Assembly (NCBI GenBank): GCA_949825065.1
Contig: OX463850.1
Location: 808,501 to 872,500, forward strand
DNA: 64,000 nucleotides
Direction of reading: 5' to 3'
Origin: Odontocerum albicorne
Lineage: Eukaryota > Arthropoda > Insecta > Trichoptera > Odontoceridae
The position numbers and the translations under genes were made by a program. Below are positions 32,885 through 46,000 of this stretch, in pieces. Each line of letters opens with the position of its first letter. Positions within the stretch are counted from its first letter, which is position 1. The notes under the pieces are model-generated. The model was not told the origin of the DNA. It did no database searches and saw only the letters and a program-made list of their open reading frames with translations.

Positions 32885-33571
32885 TGTTTTTACCTTGAAC
32901 TAAACACTCGCAAATCTTACGTATAACTAGATTTTTTATGTTATTTTAAGTGGTGAGAGTATTTAATTGACACATGTAATAATCTGGTTAACTTAAAACA
33001 GGAATTCCTAATTAGTCAGCCAGCAGGTCTATGTTATCTGATCATAGTAGTTGAGTATGGTAGGAGAAGGGCAATATGTTTTTTCATGATTATTGATATA
33101 TGTCTTTGAACTCCTGCTACGTTATTATTATATTTTTCCTTGTTAAAATAAATAAATAAATAAAAATTAATAAATTGGCTTAAAACGAGGTTTCATTGTA
33201 GTTTGCCATATTTTTTCTTCATCAAAACACGCTTGTATTTGACTTCCTTATTATATGAGGAACATATGTCGTAAATTGAGCGGTTTTCAATTGACTGTTT
33301 CCCAATATAGCTCAGAAACGATACTCGATTGAGCGATATCTCAAGTTAACACCGACTCGTGACGATCAACGGTAGTTGACACCTGCGTCAGGAATCGCTC
33401 ATTCTCTACAGCCACGAGTATTGTTAACCCGTCAGTATTCAACCCTTTCTACACATAAAGTTAAAACATTAAATAATGTTGAATAAATATTTATTTCGAT
33501 TGAAGAGGACCTCGAGATAGAAGGTATTAATGTCGCTAGGACTAGTGTAATAACAATTTGATATATTAACG
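32885..33571. other. no gene seen
   Basis: No recognised element. AAATAAATAAATAAATAAA at about 33150 may be the tail of an otherwise unrecognisable retroposon. Confidence 0.35.
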
Positions 33572-34018
33572 TTAGGTGTTAACATGAGTTGTGCCCGTTT
33601 TTTTACCAATTTAAAAATGAACACCGAGAAGTAAAACAAAACGGTAAAGGTTATACGTCATTCGAACGAAAATTTTCTGCTCTACAAGAAATTGTGTTTG
33701 TTTTTACGTTACATATATTATTTTATTTGATTACAAGCCTTCAAAATGGAATGTCGAGTAGACGAAAGTGAGCATTTTCGACACCTCCTTCTGTTCGCGT
33801 TCAATCGAGGGAATAAAGCTTCCAAAACTGCTCGCGATATTTGCGAAGTGTACGGTGAAGATGCCATGAATGAAAGGACAGCTCGTTGATGGTTTTTGCG
33901 TTTCAAAGACGGTAGTTTCGACCTGAAAGGCATGGAGCGTTCCGGACGACCAGTGGACTTCGATGAGGACCGCTTAAACCATATTATTCATGAAGATCCC
34001 CTTCGGACACAACTTATG
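33572..34018 (+). pseudogene. mariner 5' end with transposase N-terminus
   Basis: The left terminal repeat TTAGGTGTTAACATGAGTTG, then TGCCCG (33572-33597), matches the end at 16203. ATG at 33746 opens a transposase: MECRVDESEHFRHLLLFAFN, then KTARDICEVYGEDAMNERTA, an in-frame TGA (33887-33889, where the family has Arg), WFLRFKDGSFDLK, GRPVDFDEDRLNHIIHEDP. This is the helix-turn-helix DNA-binding half. It stops abruptly at about 34018, where other sequence takes over, so the catalytic domain is gone. Confidence 0.82.
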
Positions 34019-34059
34019 TTTACACCCAATACATATCATCCAGACATTTTCATAAACGG

Positions 34060-34177
34060 TAGGCAGAGAGGAAAGAGCGCTCAATTTTCCTATCTCGATA
34101 ATCATCTTCGCCTTAACTCCTAAGATCTCACTGGTTTTTTTAACATTTCCTTTCTTCAAAATATCATACACTTGATT
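34060..34177 (-). mobile_element. nLTR-G scrap
   Basis: AAAGAGCGCTCAATTTTCC, TATCTCGATAATCATC and TTCAAAATATCATACACTTG: reverse nLTR-G 3' region, as at 58205-58340. Confidence 0.6.
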
Positions 34178-34558
34178 TTATTTATTTATTTATATTTATT
34201 TATTTACACATGACAAGAAATATACATAATTTGCGAAAAACAACAGGTAATTCAATTCGGACACACAATTTTAATAGATATGGGGTTGTTGCCTTTCATT
34301 TGTCATGTCCCCAGTAAATTAGGCCTTTGCCTGTATCTCACTGAGGACATATAGCATGAAAAAATACTTCTTTCCGATTTCAGATTATGTAAAACCCCTT
34401 TGCACATTCTCATCAACCTGACAAATAGTACACTCAATTACATATGTATACATCACGCGAAATCAAACACCTCACATTTCATAACTCCACACAGACCAAA
34501 ACATTCATCCCACAATCATAAAGCAAAAAAAATACATTTATACAAAAATATGAATATA

Positions 34559-35829
34559 CGAGGGTTGTTGCTTAAGTTTAGAGATATGGCAACACCAGTG
34601 TAGATAATTCAAATCTGACGTTTTTAATGGTATGCGTACTCAGAAAGTTTTGCCATACGAGTGCTATTTGTGTTGTTTACAGTGCCTTGAAAAATTCATC
34701 TCGGCCAAAAATGAAATTAAATTGTGAACATTTTCTTGCGATGATTTTTTTTTATGATTTTCGACGTGGACTAACTCAACAACAGTGTGCCGATCAACTC
34801 ACTTCGACTTTTGGTGATAAAGCACCATCCCGGGCCACTGTGTTTTGCTAGTTTTCCGAATTCAATCGTAGTCGTAGCTCGCTCCAGGACACATTATGTG
34901 AAGATCGTCCAAAATCGGTTGTTGTGCCAGAAAACATCGATGCTGTGCGTGAACTGATATTGCAAGATCGTCATGTGACTTATCGTGAGATTAAGGCATG
35001 TTTGGGCATTAGTTCCACTTGCGTACATTCAATATTGCATGAACATTTGGCTGTCAAAAATATTTGTTCGCGTTGGAACCCGCATAATTTGACAATCGTT
35101 CAAAAAAAGGTTCGTTTCGATTGGTCCAAAGAAATTATGAAAAAAATCGATCGCGGTGCTTCAAAAGACGTCTATAAGATCGTGACAGGTGACGAATCAT
35201 GGATCTATGCATATGAGTCAGAAACTAAATAGCAGTCGACTGTATGGGTCTTTCAAGACGAGCCAAATCCAACAAAAGTTGTTCGCGCACGAAGCATTAC
35301 GAAGCAAATGGTGGCTTGTTTCTTCGGTACTAATGGTCACGTTGCAACAGTGTCTTTAGTGGAACGTCGTACGGTCAATTCTAAATGGTACACCATCATT
35401 TGTTTGCCAGAAGTGTTCGGAGAAATGAGGAAAACCAACCGCCGAAGACGGATCATTCTCTACCACGACAATGCGAGCTCTCACACATCGGCTCAAACAA
35501 GTGACTTTTTGATAACCAAAACATCGAATTGATGGGTCATCCGCCATACTGCCCTGATTTTGCACCCAATGACTTCTTTTTATTCCCGAATATCAAAAAT
35601 AAATTCCAAGGTCAACGTTTTTCGACGCCTGAAGAAGCGGTTGATGCGTTCAAAACGCATGTTTTGAAGTTACCTCATTCGGAGTGGAGAAATTGCTTCG
35701 AAAATTGGATCAAACGCACGCAAAAGTGTATTGATCTTCATGGAGAGCATTTTAGAAAACAATAAAGCCATTTTCGATGATAAATATTTGTTTTACTTGT
35801 CTGTCTCAAAACTTAAGTAGCAACCCTCG
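34559..35829 (+). mobile_element. complete mariner element, 1271 bp
   Basis: Left end CGAGGGTTGTTGCTTAAGTT; right end read inwards CGAGGGTTGCTACTTAAGTT. TA duplication at 34557-34558 and 35830-35831. Inserted in nLTR-B, whose uninterrupted relative at 51110-51620 shows the empty site. Length and ends are typical of the family; the transposase inside is disabled. Confidence 0.92.
34711..35765 (+). pseudogene. mariner transposase, near full length, two stops and a frameshift
   Basis: ATG at 34711 starts MKLNCEHFLAMIFFYDFRRG, the expected N-terminus; about 350 codons, normal for mariner. Order: helix-turn-helix (QQCADQL...SRATVF), TAG at about 34849-34851, VPENIDAVRELILQDRHVTY, SILHEHLAVK, VTGDESWIYAYE (Asp 1), TAG at about 35230-35232, MVACFFGTNGHVATV, ILYHDNASSHTS (Asp 2), a one-base frame change near 35510-35530, HPPYCPDFAPNDFFLFP (Asp 3), and the end LHGEHFRKQ. 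All three catalytic Asp residues are kept; the breaks are the only obvious damage. Confidence 0.92.
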
Positions 35830-35966
35830 TAAAACAACAAAAAACACCACACTCAAGAGCTCACACAAATCTCTTCCACAAGTCATTCCTCTTGCAAGCT
35901 CTAGCAATCAAATTCCTGTCGCAATAACAACCACGCTCCGATCGACTGCCTAAACTTGTTCAAACT

Positions 35967-36065
35967 ATACTTTCCTCAACCACGTCTACCACGCATATTG
36001 GCACTGTATATTTGTTTTGTTAGTTTTTATTTATTCATTCATTCTATATGCTTAAACCATCTTAT
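35967..36065 (-). mobile_element. nLTR-G scrap
   Basis: TTGGCACTGTATATTTGTTT, TGTTAGTTTTTATTTATTC and ATGCTTAAACCATCTTA: reverse nLTR-G from the GHVERM region. Confidence 0.6.
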
Positions 36066-36069
36066 AACT

Positions 36070-36700
36070 TCATACCAGAAGGCATTGACCTGGTTGAATG
36101 TTAGAAATAGACGGCAAATTCACATACTGTCTCTATTGTATAATATCTCTTATCTCGCCCCCTCTTATCTCGCCGAGAATTTTCAGCGTCTTTCCAATCA
36201 TGGATTAGCGCTACGCTCAAACAGAGATTGTTTATTGGCCTTTCCAGTTCACCGCTCCTCTTTCTTTACGTCGTCCTTTACTCTCCATGCAGTGAGACTC
36301 TGGAATCAGTTACAAACCAATATAAGACTCGCCCCGTCCTTGGCATGCTTTAAGAAGCGACTGAAAAACCTCTTAATTTCTAGTCAGTAAAATAACGTGT
36401 TTCATTCCTGATTTTTCTTTTCCTTTCCTCTCCATCATCCCTTCCTTTCCTTTTAATTGATGATATCTCACTTTATATGAAAAATAATGTTCGGGTGACT
36501 GTCCGTCTTTGTGGGGTTCGTGGGCATGTGCTCACGTATATGTTTATGGATTTCGTGGGGATGGATAGTCATTTGAATTATTTATGCGACCACGTAACTT
36601 GCTTCATTTACTTTTGTCTGGTTGGTTGGGAGAGATTGCCGCCTAGGAATAAGCCCGCCAGATTGTATTTGCAATAAAATAATGTTTTAATTACATAAAT
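36070..36700 (+). mobile_element. nLTR-A, copy 3 (longest)
   Basis: The open frame to 36390 encodes the ORF2 C-terminus: LTWLNVRNRRQIHILSLLYN, then APSYLAENFQRLSNHGLALR, then HAVRLWNQLQTNIRLAPSLA and CFKKRLKNLL, ending at a stop after about 105 residues. The CT-rich 3'UTR and the GTGGGGTTCGTGGGC block follow, and the end is GCAATAAAATAATG near 36680. The RLWN...FKxxLK pattern is that of CR1/Jockey-type LINEs. The open C-terminus suggests this is the least decayed nLTR-A copy. Confidence 0.85.
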
Positions 36701-36934
36701 AATTTAGTCCAAAAGCAAATCTATAACATCCGACGTTTCGAAAGTACATGGGTTAACAAGTGTCGCGAAGACATTTCGCATTTGCGAGTTTCTCCGGAAT
36801 CGCGGAAACCACAAAGGTGTGAAAGGCACGCCTCGCGAACAATTATTCAACAAATGAAATTAATAACAACTTGCTTAAATTCGGCAATACTTCCTCATGG
36901 CGGGTCAGAGGCACGGTCAGGGCGATTGCTACCT
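36701..36934. other. unassigned; contains CCGACGTTTCGAAAG motif
   Basis: Moderately GC-rich. CGACGTTTCGAAAG at about 36731 read in reverse (CTTTCGAAACGTCG) resembles the GAAACGTC word of the 57.4 kb fold-back arm. Confidence 0.3.
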
Positions 36935-36999
36935 TTCTTTTATTTTTATTTATTTATTTTGCACATCATTGTAAAAATATGCATTTGATGAGTTTATTA

Positions 37000-37023
37000 C
37001 TCAATACATATGAACCGTACGAA
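37000..37023 (+). repeat. left CTCA duplication and 20-bp inverted repeat
   Basis: CTCA then ATACATATGAACCGTACGAA. The satellite begins immediately after it with TACTTACTTATTATTGATAA. Confidence 0.8.
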
Positions 37024-40000
37024 TACTTACTTATTATTGATAAGCGTAATACTTACTTATTATTGATAAGCGATATTAAAAACCCTCAAATAACTAAAAA
37101 TAAAGTGTTTCATGAGTCGAAAATTTTTTGCGCCTTTTAGTCTCAATAAATGACAGTATCAAGTTTCGTCAATTTTTTTTGTTTGATTTCATATTAATAC
37201 TTACTGATTATTGATCAGCAATATTAAAAACCCTCAAATAACTAAAAATAAAGTGTTTTGTGAGTTGAAATTTTTTTGCGCATTTTCGTCTCAATATAAA
37301 CAACTATCAAGTTTCCTCAATTTTTTTTTGTTTGATTTCATATTAATACTTACTGATTATTGATCAGCGATATTAAAAACCCTCAAATAACTAAAAATAA
37401 AGTGTTTTGTGAGTTGAAAATTTTTTGCGCATTTTTGTCTCAATATAAACAACTATCAAGTTTCGTCAATTTTTTTTTGTTTGATTTCATATTAATACTT
37501 ACTGATTATTGATCAGCGATATTAAAAATCCTCAAATAACTAAAAATAAAGTGTTTTGTGAGTTGAATATTTTTTGCGCATTTTCGTCTCAATATAAACA
37601 ACTATCAAGTTTCGTCAATTTTTTTTTGTTTGATTTCATATTAATACTAACTGATTATTGATCAGCGATATTAAAAACCCTCAAATAACTAAAAATAAAG
37701 TGTTTTGTGAGTCGATTTTTTTTGCGCCATTTAGTCTCTATACTACACTATCAAGTTTCGTCAATTTTTTTTTGTTTGATTTCATATTAATACTTACTGA
37801 TTATTGATCAGCGATATTAAAAACCCTCAAATAACTAAAAATAAAGTGTTTTGTGAGTTGAAAATTTTTTGCGCATTTTTGTCTCAATATAAACAACTAT
37901 CAAGTTTCGTCAATTTTTTTTTGTTTGATTTCATATTAATACTTACTGATTATTGATCAGCGATATTAAAAATCCTCAAATAACTAAAAATAAAGTGTTT
38001 TGTGAGTCGATTTTTTTTGCGCCGTTTAGTCTCTATACTACACTATCAAGTTTCGTCAATTTTTTTTGTTTGATTTCATATTAATACATACTGATTATTG
38101 ATCAGCGATATTAAAAACCCTCAAATAACTAAAAATAAAGTGTTTTGTGAGTTGAAATTTTTTTGCGCATTTTTGTCTCAATATAAACAACTATCAAGTT
38201 TCGTCGATTTTTTTTTGTTTGATTTCATATTAATACTTACTGATTATTGATCAGCGATATTAAAAACCCTCAAATAACTAAAAATAAAGTGTTTTGTGAG
38301 TTGAATATTTTTTGCGCATTTTCGTCTCAATATAAACAACTATCAAGTTTCGTCAATTTTTTTTTGTTTGATTTCATATTAAAACTTACTTATTATTGAT
38401 AAGCGATATTAAAAACCCTCAAATAACTACAAATAAAGTGTTTGGTGAGTCGAAAATTTTTTGCGCCATTTAGTCTCTATACTACACTATCAAGTTTCGT
38501 CAATTTTTTTTGTTTGATTTCATATTAATACTTACTGATTATTGATCAGCGATATTAAAAACCCTCAAATAACTAAAAATAAAGTGTTTTGTGAGTTGAA
38601 ATTTTTTTGCGCATTTTTGTCTCAATATAAACAACTATCAAGTTTCGTCAATTTTTTTTTTTGTTTGATTTCATATTAAAACTTACTTATTATTGATATG
38701 CGATATTAAAAACTCTCAAATAACTAAAAATAAAGTGTTTTGTGAGTTGAAATTTTTTTGCGCATTTTCGTCTCAATATAAACAACTATCAAGTTTCGTC
38801 AATTTTTTTTTGTTTGATTTCATATTAATACTAACTGATTATTGATCAGCGATATTAAAAACCCTCAAATAACTAAAAATAAAGTGTTTTGTGAGTTGAA
38901 TATTTTTTGCGCATTTTCGTCTCAATATAAACAACTATCAAGTTTCGTAAAATTTTTTTTTGTTTGATTTCATATTAAAACTTACTTATTATTGATAAGC
39001 GATATTAAAAACCCTCAAATAACTAAAAATAAAGTGTTTTGTGAGTCGAAAATTTTTTGCGCCATTTAGTCTCTATACTACACTATCAAGTTTCGTCAAT
39101 TTTTTTTTGTTTGATTTCATATTAATACTTACTGATTATTGATCAGCGATATTAAAAACCCTCAAATAACTAAAAATAAAGTGTTTTGTGAGTTGAATAT
39201 TTTTTGCGCATTTTCGTCTCAATATAAACAACTATCAAGTTTCGTCAATTTTTTTTTGTTTGATTTCATATTAATACTAACTGATTATTGATCAGCGATA
39301 TTAAAAACCCTCAAATAACTAAAAATAAAGTGTTTTGTGAGTTGAATATTTTTTGCGCATTTTCGTCTCAATATAAACAACTATCAAGTTTCGTCAATTT
39401 TTTTTTGTTTGATTTCATATTAAAACTTACTTATTATTGATAAGCGATATTAAAAACTCTCAAATAACTAAAAATAAAGTGTTTTGTGAGTTGAAATTTT
39501 TTTGCGCATTTTTGTCTCAATATAAACAACTATCAAGTTTCGTCAATTTTTTTTTGTTTGATTTCATATTAATACTTACTGATTATTGATCAGCTATATT
39601 AAAAACCCTCAAATAACCAAAAATAAAGTGTTTTGTGAGTTGAAATTTTTTGTGCATTTTTGTCTCAATATAAACAACTATCAAGTTTCGTCAATTTTTT
39701 TTTGTTTGATTTCATATTAATACTAACTGATTATTGATCAGCGTTATTAAAAACCCTCAAATAACTAAAAATAAAGTGTTTTGTGAGTTGAATATTTTTT
39801 GCGCATTTTCGTCTCAATATAAACAACTATCAAGTTTCGTCAATTTTTTTTTGTTTGATTTCATATTAAAACTTACTTATTATTGATAAGCAATATTAAA
39901 AACCCTCAAATAACTAAAAATAAAGTGTTTTGTGAGTCGAAAATTTTTTGCGCCATTTAGTCTATACTATCAAGTTTCGTCAATTTTTTTTTGTTTGATT

Positions 40001-43000
40001 TCATATTAATACTTACTGATTATTGATCAGCGATATTAAAAACCCTCAAATAACTAAAAATAAAGTGTTTTGTGAGTTGAAATTTTTTTGCGCATTTTTG
40101 TCTCAATATAAACAACTATCAAGTTTCGTCAATTTTTTTTTGTTTGATTTCATATTAATACTAACTGATTATTGATCAGCGATATTAAAAACCCTCAAAT
40201 AACTAAAAATAAAGTGTTTTGTGAGTTGAAATTTTTTTGTGCATTTTTGTCTCAATATAAACAACTATCAAGTTTCGTCAATTTTTTTTTTGTTTGATTT
40301 CATATTAAAACTTACTTATTATTGATAAGCGATATTAAAAACTCTCAAATAACTAAAAATAAAGTGTTTTGTGAGTTGAAATTTTTTTGCGCATTTTTGT
40401 CTCAATATAAACAACTATCAAGTTTCGTCAATTTTTTTTTGTTTGATTTCATATTAATACTTACTGATTATTGATCAGCGATATTAAAAACCCTCAAATA
40501 ACTAAAAATAAAGTGTTTTGTGAGTTGAATTTTTTTTGCGCATTTTTGTCTCAATATAAACAACTATCAAGTTTCGTCAATTTTTTTTTTGTTTGATTTC
40601 ATATTAATACTTACTGATTATTGATCAGCGATATTAAAAACCCTCAAATAACTAAAAATAAAGTGTTTTGTGAGTTGAAATTTTTTTGTGCATTTTTGTC
40701 TCAATATAAACAACTATCAAGTTTCGTCAATTTTTTTTTGTTTGATTTCATATTAAAACTTACTTATTATTGATAAACAATATTAAAAACCCTCAAATAA
40801 CTAAAAATAAAGTGTTTTGTGAGTCGAAAATTTTTTGCGCCATTTAGTCTCTATACTATCAAGTTTCGTCAATTTTGTTTTGTTTGATTTCATATTAATA
40901 CTTACTGATTATTGATCAGCGATATTAAAAACCCTCAAATAACTAAAAATAAAGTGTTTTGTGAGTTGAAATTTTTTTGCGCATTTTTGTCTCAATATAA
41001 ACAACTATCAAGTTTCGTCAATTTTTTTTTGTTTGATTTCATATTAAAACTTACTTATTATTGATAAGCAATATTAAAAACCCTCAAATAACTAAAAATA
41101 AAGTGTTTTGTGAGTCGAAAATTTTTTGCGCCATTTAGTCTCTATACTATCAAGTTTCGTCAATTTTTTTTGTTTGATTTCATATTAATACTTACTGATT
41201 ATTGATCAGCGATATTAAAAACCCTCAAATAACTAAAAATAAAGTGTTTTGTGAGTTGAAATTTTTTTGCGCATTTTTGTCTCAATATAAACAACTATCA
41301 AGTTTCGTCAATTTTTTTTTGTTTGATTTCATATTAATACTTACTGATTATTGATCAGCGATATTAAAAACCCTCAAATAACTAAAAATAAAGTGTTTTG
41401 TGAGTTGAAATTTTTTTGTGCATTTTTGTCTCAATATAAACAACTATCAAGTTTCGTCAAATTTTTTTTGTTTGATTTCATATTAATACTAACTGATTAT
41501 TGATCAGCGATATTAAAAACCCTCAAATAACTAAAAATAAAGTGTTTTGTGAGTTGAATATTTTTTGCGCATTTTCGTCTCAATATAAACAACTATCAAG
41601 TTTCGTCAATTTTTTTTTTGTTTGATTTCATATTAAAACTTACTTATTATTGATAAGCGATATTAAAAACCCTCAAATAACTAAAAATAAAGTGTTTTGT
41701 GAGTCGAAAATTTTTTGCGCCATTTAGTCTCTATACTACACTATCAAGTTTCGTCAATTTTTTTTGTTTGATTTCATATTAATACTTACTGATTATTGAT
41801 CAGCGATATTAAAAACCCTCAAATAACTAAAAATAAAGTGTTTTGTGAGTTGAATATTTTTTGCGCATTTTCGTCTCAATATAAACAACTATCAAGTTTC
41901 GTCAATTTTTTTTTGTTTGATTTCATATTAATACTAACTGATTATTGATCAGCGATATTAAAAACCCTCAAATAACTAAAAATAAAGTGTTTTGTGAGTT
42001 GAATATTTTTTGCGCATTTTCGTCTCAATATAAACAACTATCAAGTTTCGTCAATTTTTTTTTGTTTGATTTCATATTAAAACTTACTTATTATTGATAA
42101 GCGATATTAAAAACCCTCAAATAACTAAAAATAAAGTGTTTTGTGAGTCGAAAATTTTTTGCGCCATTTAGTCTCTATACTACACTATCAAGTTTCGTCA
42201 ATTTTTTTTTGTTTGATTTCATATTAATACTTACTGATTATTGATCAGCGATATTAAAAACCCTCAAATAACTAAAAATAAAGTGTTTTGTGAGTTGAAT
42301 ATTTTTTGCGCATTTTCGTCTCAATATAAACAACTATCAAGTTTCGTCAATTTTTTTTTGTTTGATTTCATATTAAAACTTACTTATTATTGATAAGCGA
42401 TATTAAAAACCCTCAAATAACTAAAAATAAAGTGTTTTGTGAGTTGAAATTTTTTTGTGCATTTTTGTCTCAATATAAACAACTATCAAGTTTCGTCAAT
42501 TTTTTTTTGTTTGATTTCATATTAATACTGATTATTGATCAGCGATATTAAAAACCCTCAAATAACTAAAAATAAAGTGTTTTGTGAGTTGAATATTTTT
42601 TGCGCATTTTCGTCTCAATATAAACAACTATCAAGTTTCGTCAATTTTTTTTTGTTTGATTTCATATTAAAACTTACTTATTATTGATAAGCGATATTAA
42701 AAACCCTCAAATAACTAAAAATAAAGTGTTTTGTGAGTTGAAATTTTTTTGTGCATTTTTGTCTCAATATAAACAACTATCAAGTTTCGTCAAATTTTTT
42801 TTGTTTGATTTCATATTAATACTAACTGATTATTGATCAGCGATATTAAAAACCCTCAAATAACTAAAAATAAAGTGTTTTGTGAGTTGAATATTTTTTG
42901 CGCATTTTCGTCTCAATATAAACAACTATCAAGTTTCGTCAATTTTTTTTTGTTTGATTTCATATTAAAACTTACTTATTATTGATAAGCGATATTAAAA

Positions 43001-46000
43001 ACCCTCAAATAACTAAAAATAAAGTGTTTTGTGAGTCGAAAATTTTTTGCGCCATTTAGTCTCTATACTACACTATCAAGTTTCGTCAATTTTTTTTTGT
43101 TTGATTTCATATTAATACTTACTGATTATTGATCAGCGATATTAAAAACCCTCAAATAACTAAAAATAAAGTGTTTTGTGAGTTGAATATTTTTTGCGCA
43201 TTTTCGTCTCAATATAAACAACTATCAAGTTTCGTCAATTTTTTTTTGTTTGATTTCATATTAATACTAACTGATTATTGATCAGCGATATTAAAAACCC
43301 TCAAATAACTAAAAATAAAGTGTTTTGTGAGTTGAATATTTTTTGCGCATTTTCGTCTCAATATAAACAACTATCAAGTTTCGTCAATTTTTTTTTGTTT
43401 GATTTCATATTAAAACTTACTTATTATTGATAAGCGATATTAAAAACCCTCAAATAACTAAAAATAAAGTGTTTTGTGAGTCGAAAATTTTTTGCGCCAT
43501 TTAGTCTCTATACTACACTATCAAGTTTCGTCAATTTTTTTTTGTTTGATTTCATATTAATACTTACTGATTATTGATCAGCGATATTAAAAACCCTCAA
43601 ATAACTAAAAATAAAGTGTTTTGTGAGTTGAATATTTTTTGCGCATTTTCGTCTCAATATAAACAACTATCAAGTTTCGTCATTTTTTTTTGTTTGATTT
43701 CATATTAAAACTTACTTATTATTGATAAGCGATATTAAAAACCCTCAAATAACTAAAAATAAAGTGTTTTGTGAGTCGAAAATTTTTTGCGCCATTTAGT
43801 CTCTATACTACACTATCAAGTTTCGTCAATTTTTTTTTGTTTGATTTCATATTAATACTTACTGATTATTGATCAGCGATATTAAAAACCCTCAAATAAC
43901 TAAAAATAAAGTGTTTTGTGAGTTGAAATTTTTTTGTGCATTTTTGTCTCAATATAAACAACTATCAAGTTTCGTCAATTTTTTTTTTGTTTGATTTCAT
44001 ATTAAAACTTACTTATTATTGATAAGCGATATTAAAAACTCTCAAATAACTAAAAATAAAGTGTTTTGTGAGTTGAAATTTTTTTGCGCATTTTTGTCTC
44101 AATATAAACAACTATCAAGTTTCGTCAATTTTTTTTTTGTTTGATTTCATATTAAAACTTACTTATTATTGATAAGCAATATTAAAAACCCTCAAATAAC
44201 TAAAAATAAAGTGTTTTGTGAGTCGAAAATTTTTTGCGCCATTTAGTCTCTATACTACACTATCAAGTTTCGTCAATTTTTTTTTGTTTGATTTCATATT
44301 AATACTTACTGATTATTGATCAGCGATATTAAAAACCCTCAAATAACTAAAAATAAAGTGTTTTGTGAGTTGAAATTTTTTTGTGCATTTTTGTCTCAAT
44401 ATAAACAACTATCAAGTTTCGTCAATTTTTTTTTGTTTGATTTCATATTAAAACTTACTTATTATTGATAAGCGATATTAAAAACCCTCAAATAACTAAA
44501 AATAAAGTGTTTTGTGAGTCGAAAATTTTTTGCGCCATTTAGTCTCTATACTACACTATCAAGTTTCGTCAATTTTTTTTTGTTTGATTTCATATTAATA
44601 CTTACTGATTATTGATCAGCGATATTAAAAACCCTCAAATAACTAAAAATAAAGTGTTTTGTGAGTTGAAATTTTTTTGCGCATTTTTGTCTCAATGTAA
44701 ACAACTATCAAGTTTCGTCAATTTTTTTTTTGTTTGATTTCATATTAAAACTTACTTATTATTGATAAGCGATATTAAAAACCCTCAAATAACTAAAAAT
44801 AAAGTGTTTGGTGAGTCGAAAACTTTTTGCGCCATTTAGTCTCTATACTACACTATCAAGTTTCGTCAATTTTTTTTTGTTTGATTTCATATTAATACTT
44901 ACTGATTATTGATCAGCGATATTTAAAACCCTCAAATAACTAAAAATAAAGTGTTTTGTGAGTTGAAATTTTTTTGCGCATTTTTGTCTCAATATAAACA
45001 ACTATCAAGTTTCGTCAATTTTTTTTTGTTTGATTTCATATTAATACTTACTGATTATTGATCAGCGATATTAAAAACCCTCAAATAACTAAAAATAAAG
45101 TGTTTTGTGAGTTGAAATTTTTTTGCGCATTTTTGTCTCAATATAAACAACTATCAAGTTTCGTCAATTTTTTTTTGTTTGATTTCATATTAATACTTAC
45201 TGATTATTGATCAGCGATATTAAAAACCCTCAAATAACTAAAAATAAAGTGTTTTGTGAGTTGAAATTTTTTTGTGCATTTTTGTCTCAATATAAACAAC
45301 TATCAAGTTTCGTCAAATTTTTTTTGTTTGATTTCATATTAATACTAACTGATTATTGATCAGCGATATTAAAAACCCTCAAATAACTAAAAATAAAGTG
45401 TTTTGTGAGTTGAATATTTTTTGCGCATTTTCGTCTCAATATAAACAACTATCAAGTTTCGTCAATTTTTTTTTGTTTGATTTCATATTAAAACTTACTT
45501 ATTATTGATAAGCGATATTAAAAACCCTCAAATAACTAAAAATAAAGTGTTTTGTGAGTCGAAAATTTTTTGCGCCATTTAGTCTCTATACTACACTATC
45601 AAGTTTCGTCAATTTTTTTTGTTTGATTTCATATTAATACTTACTGATTATTGATCAGCGATATTAAAAACCCTCAAATAACTTAAAATAAAGTGTTTTG
45701 TGTGTTGAATATTTTTTGCGCATTTTCGTCTCAATATAAACAACTATCAAGTTTCGTCAATTTTTTTTTGTTTGATTTCATATTAATACTAACTGATTAT
45801 TGATCAGCGATATTAAAAACCCTCTAATAACTAAAAATAAAGTGTTTTGTGAGTTGAATATTTTTTGCGCATTTTCGTCTCAATATAAACAACTATCAAG
45901 TTTCGTCAATTTTTTTTTGTTTGATTTCATATTAAAACTTACTTATTATTGATAAGCGATATTAAAAACCCTCAAATAACTAAAAATAAAGTGTTTTGTG

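Larger units (their letters stand above)
34178..35950 (-). mobile_element. nLTR-B, reverse copy, split by mariner
   Basis: Matches 51110-51620 in two pieces (34178-34558 and 35832-35950). Landmarks in order: a TTTATTTATTTATT tail, ACACATGACAAGAAATATAC, CCCAGTAAATTAGGCC, TGCCTGTATCTCACTGAGGA, CATTCTCATCAACCTGAC, then beyond the mariner CACACTCAAGAGCTCACAC and TCCTGTCGCAAT. The TTTATTT tail on the left marks the 3' end of a minus-strand LINE. Coding part not clear. Confidence 0.75.
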
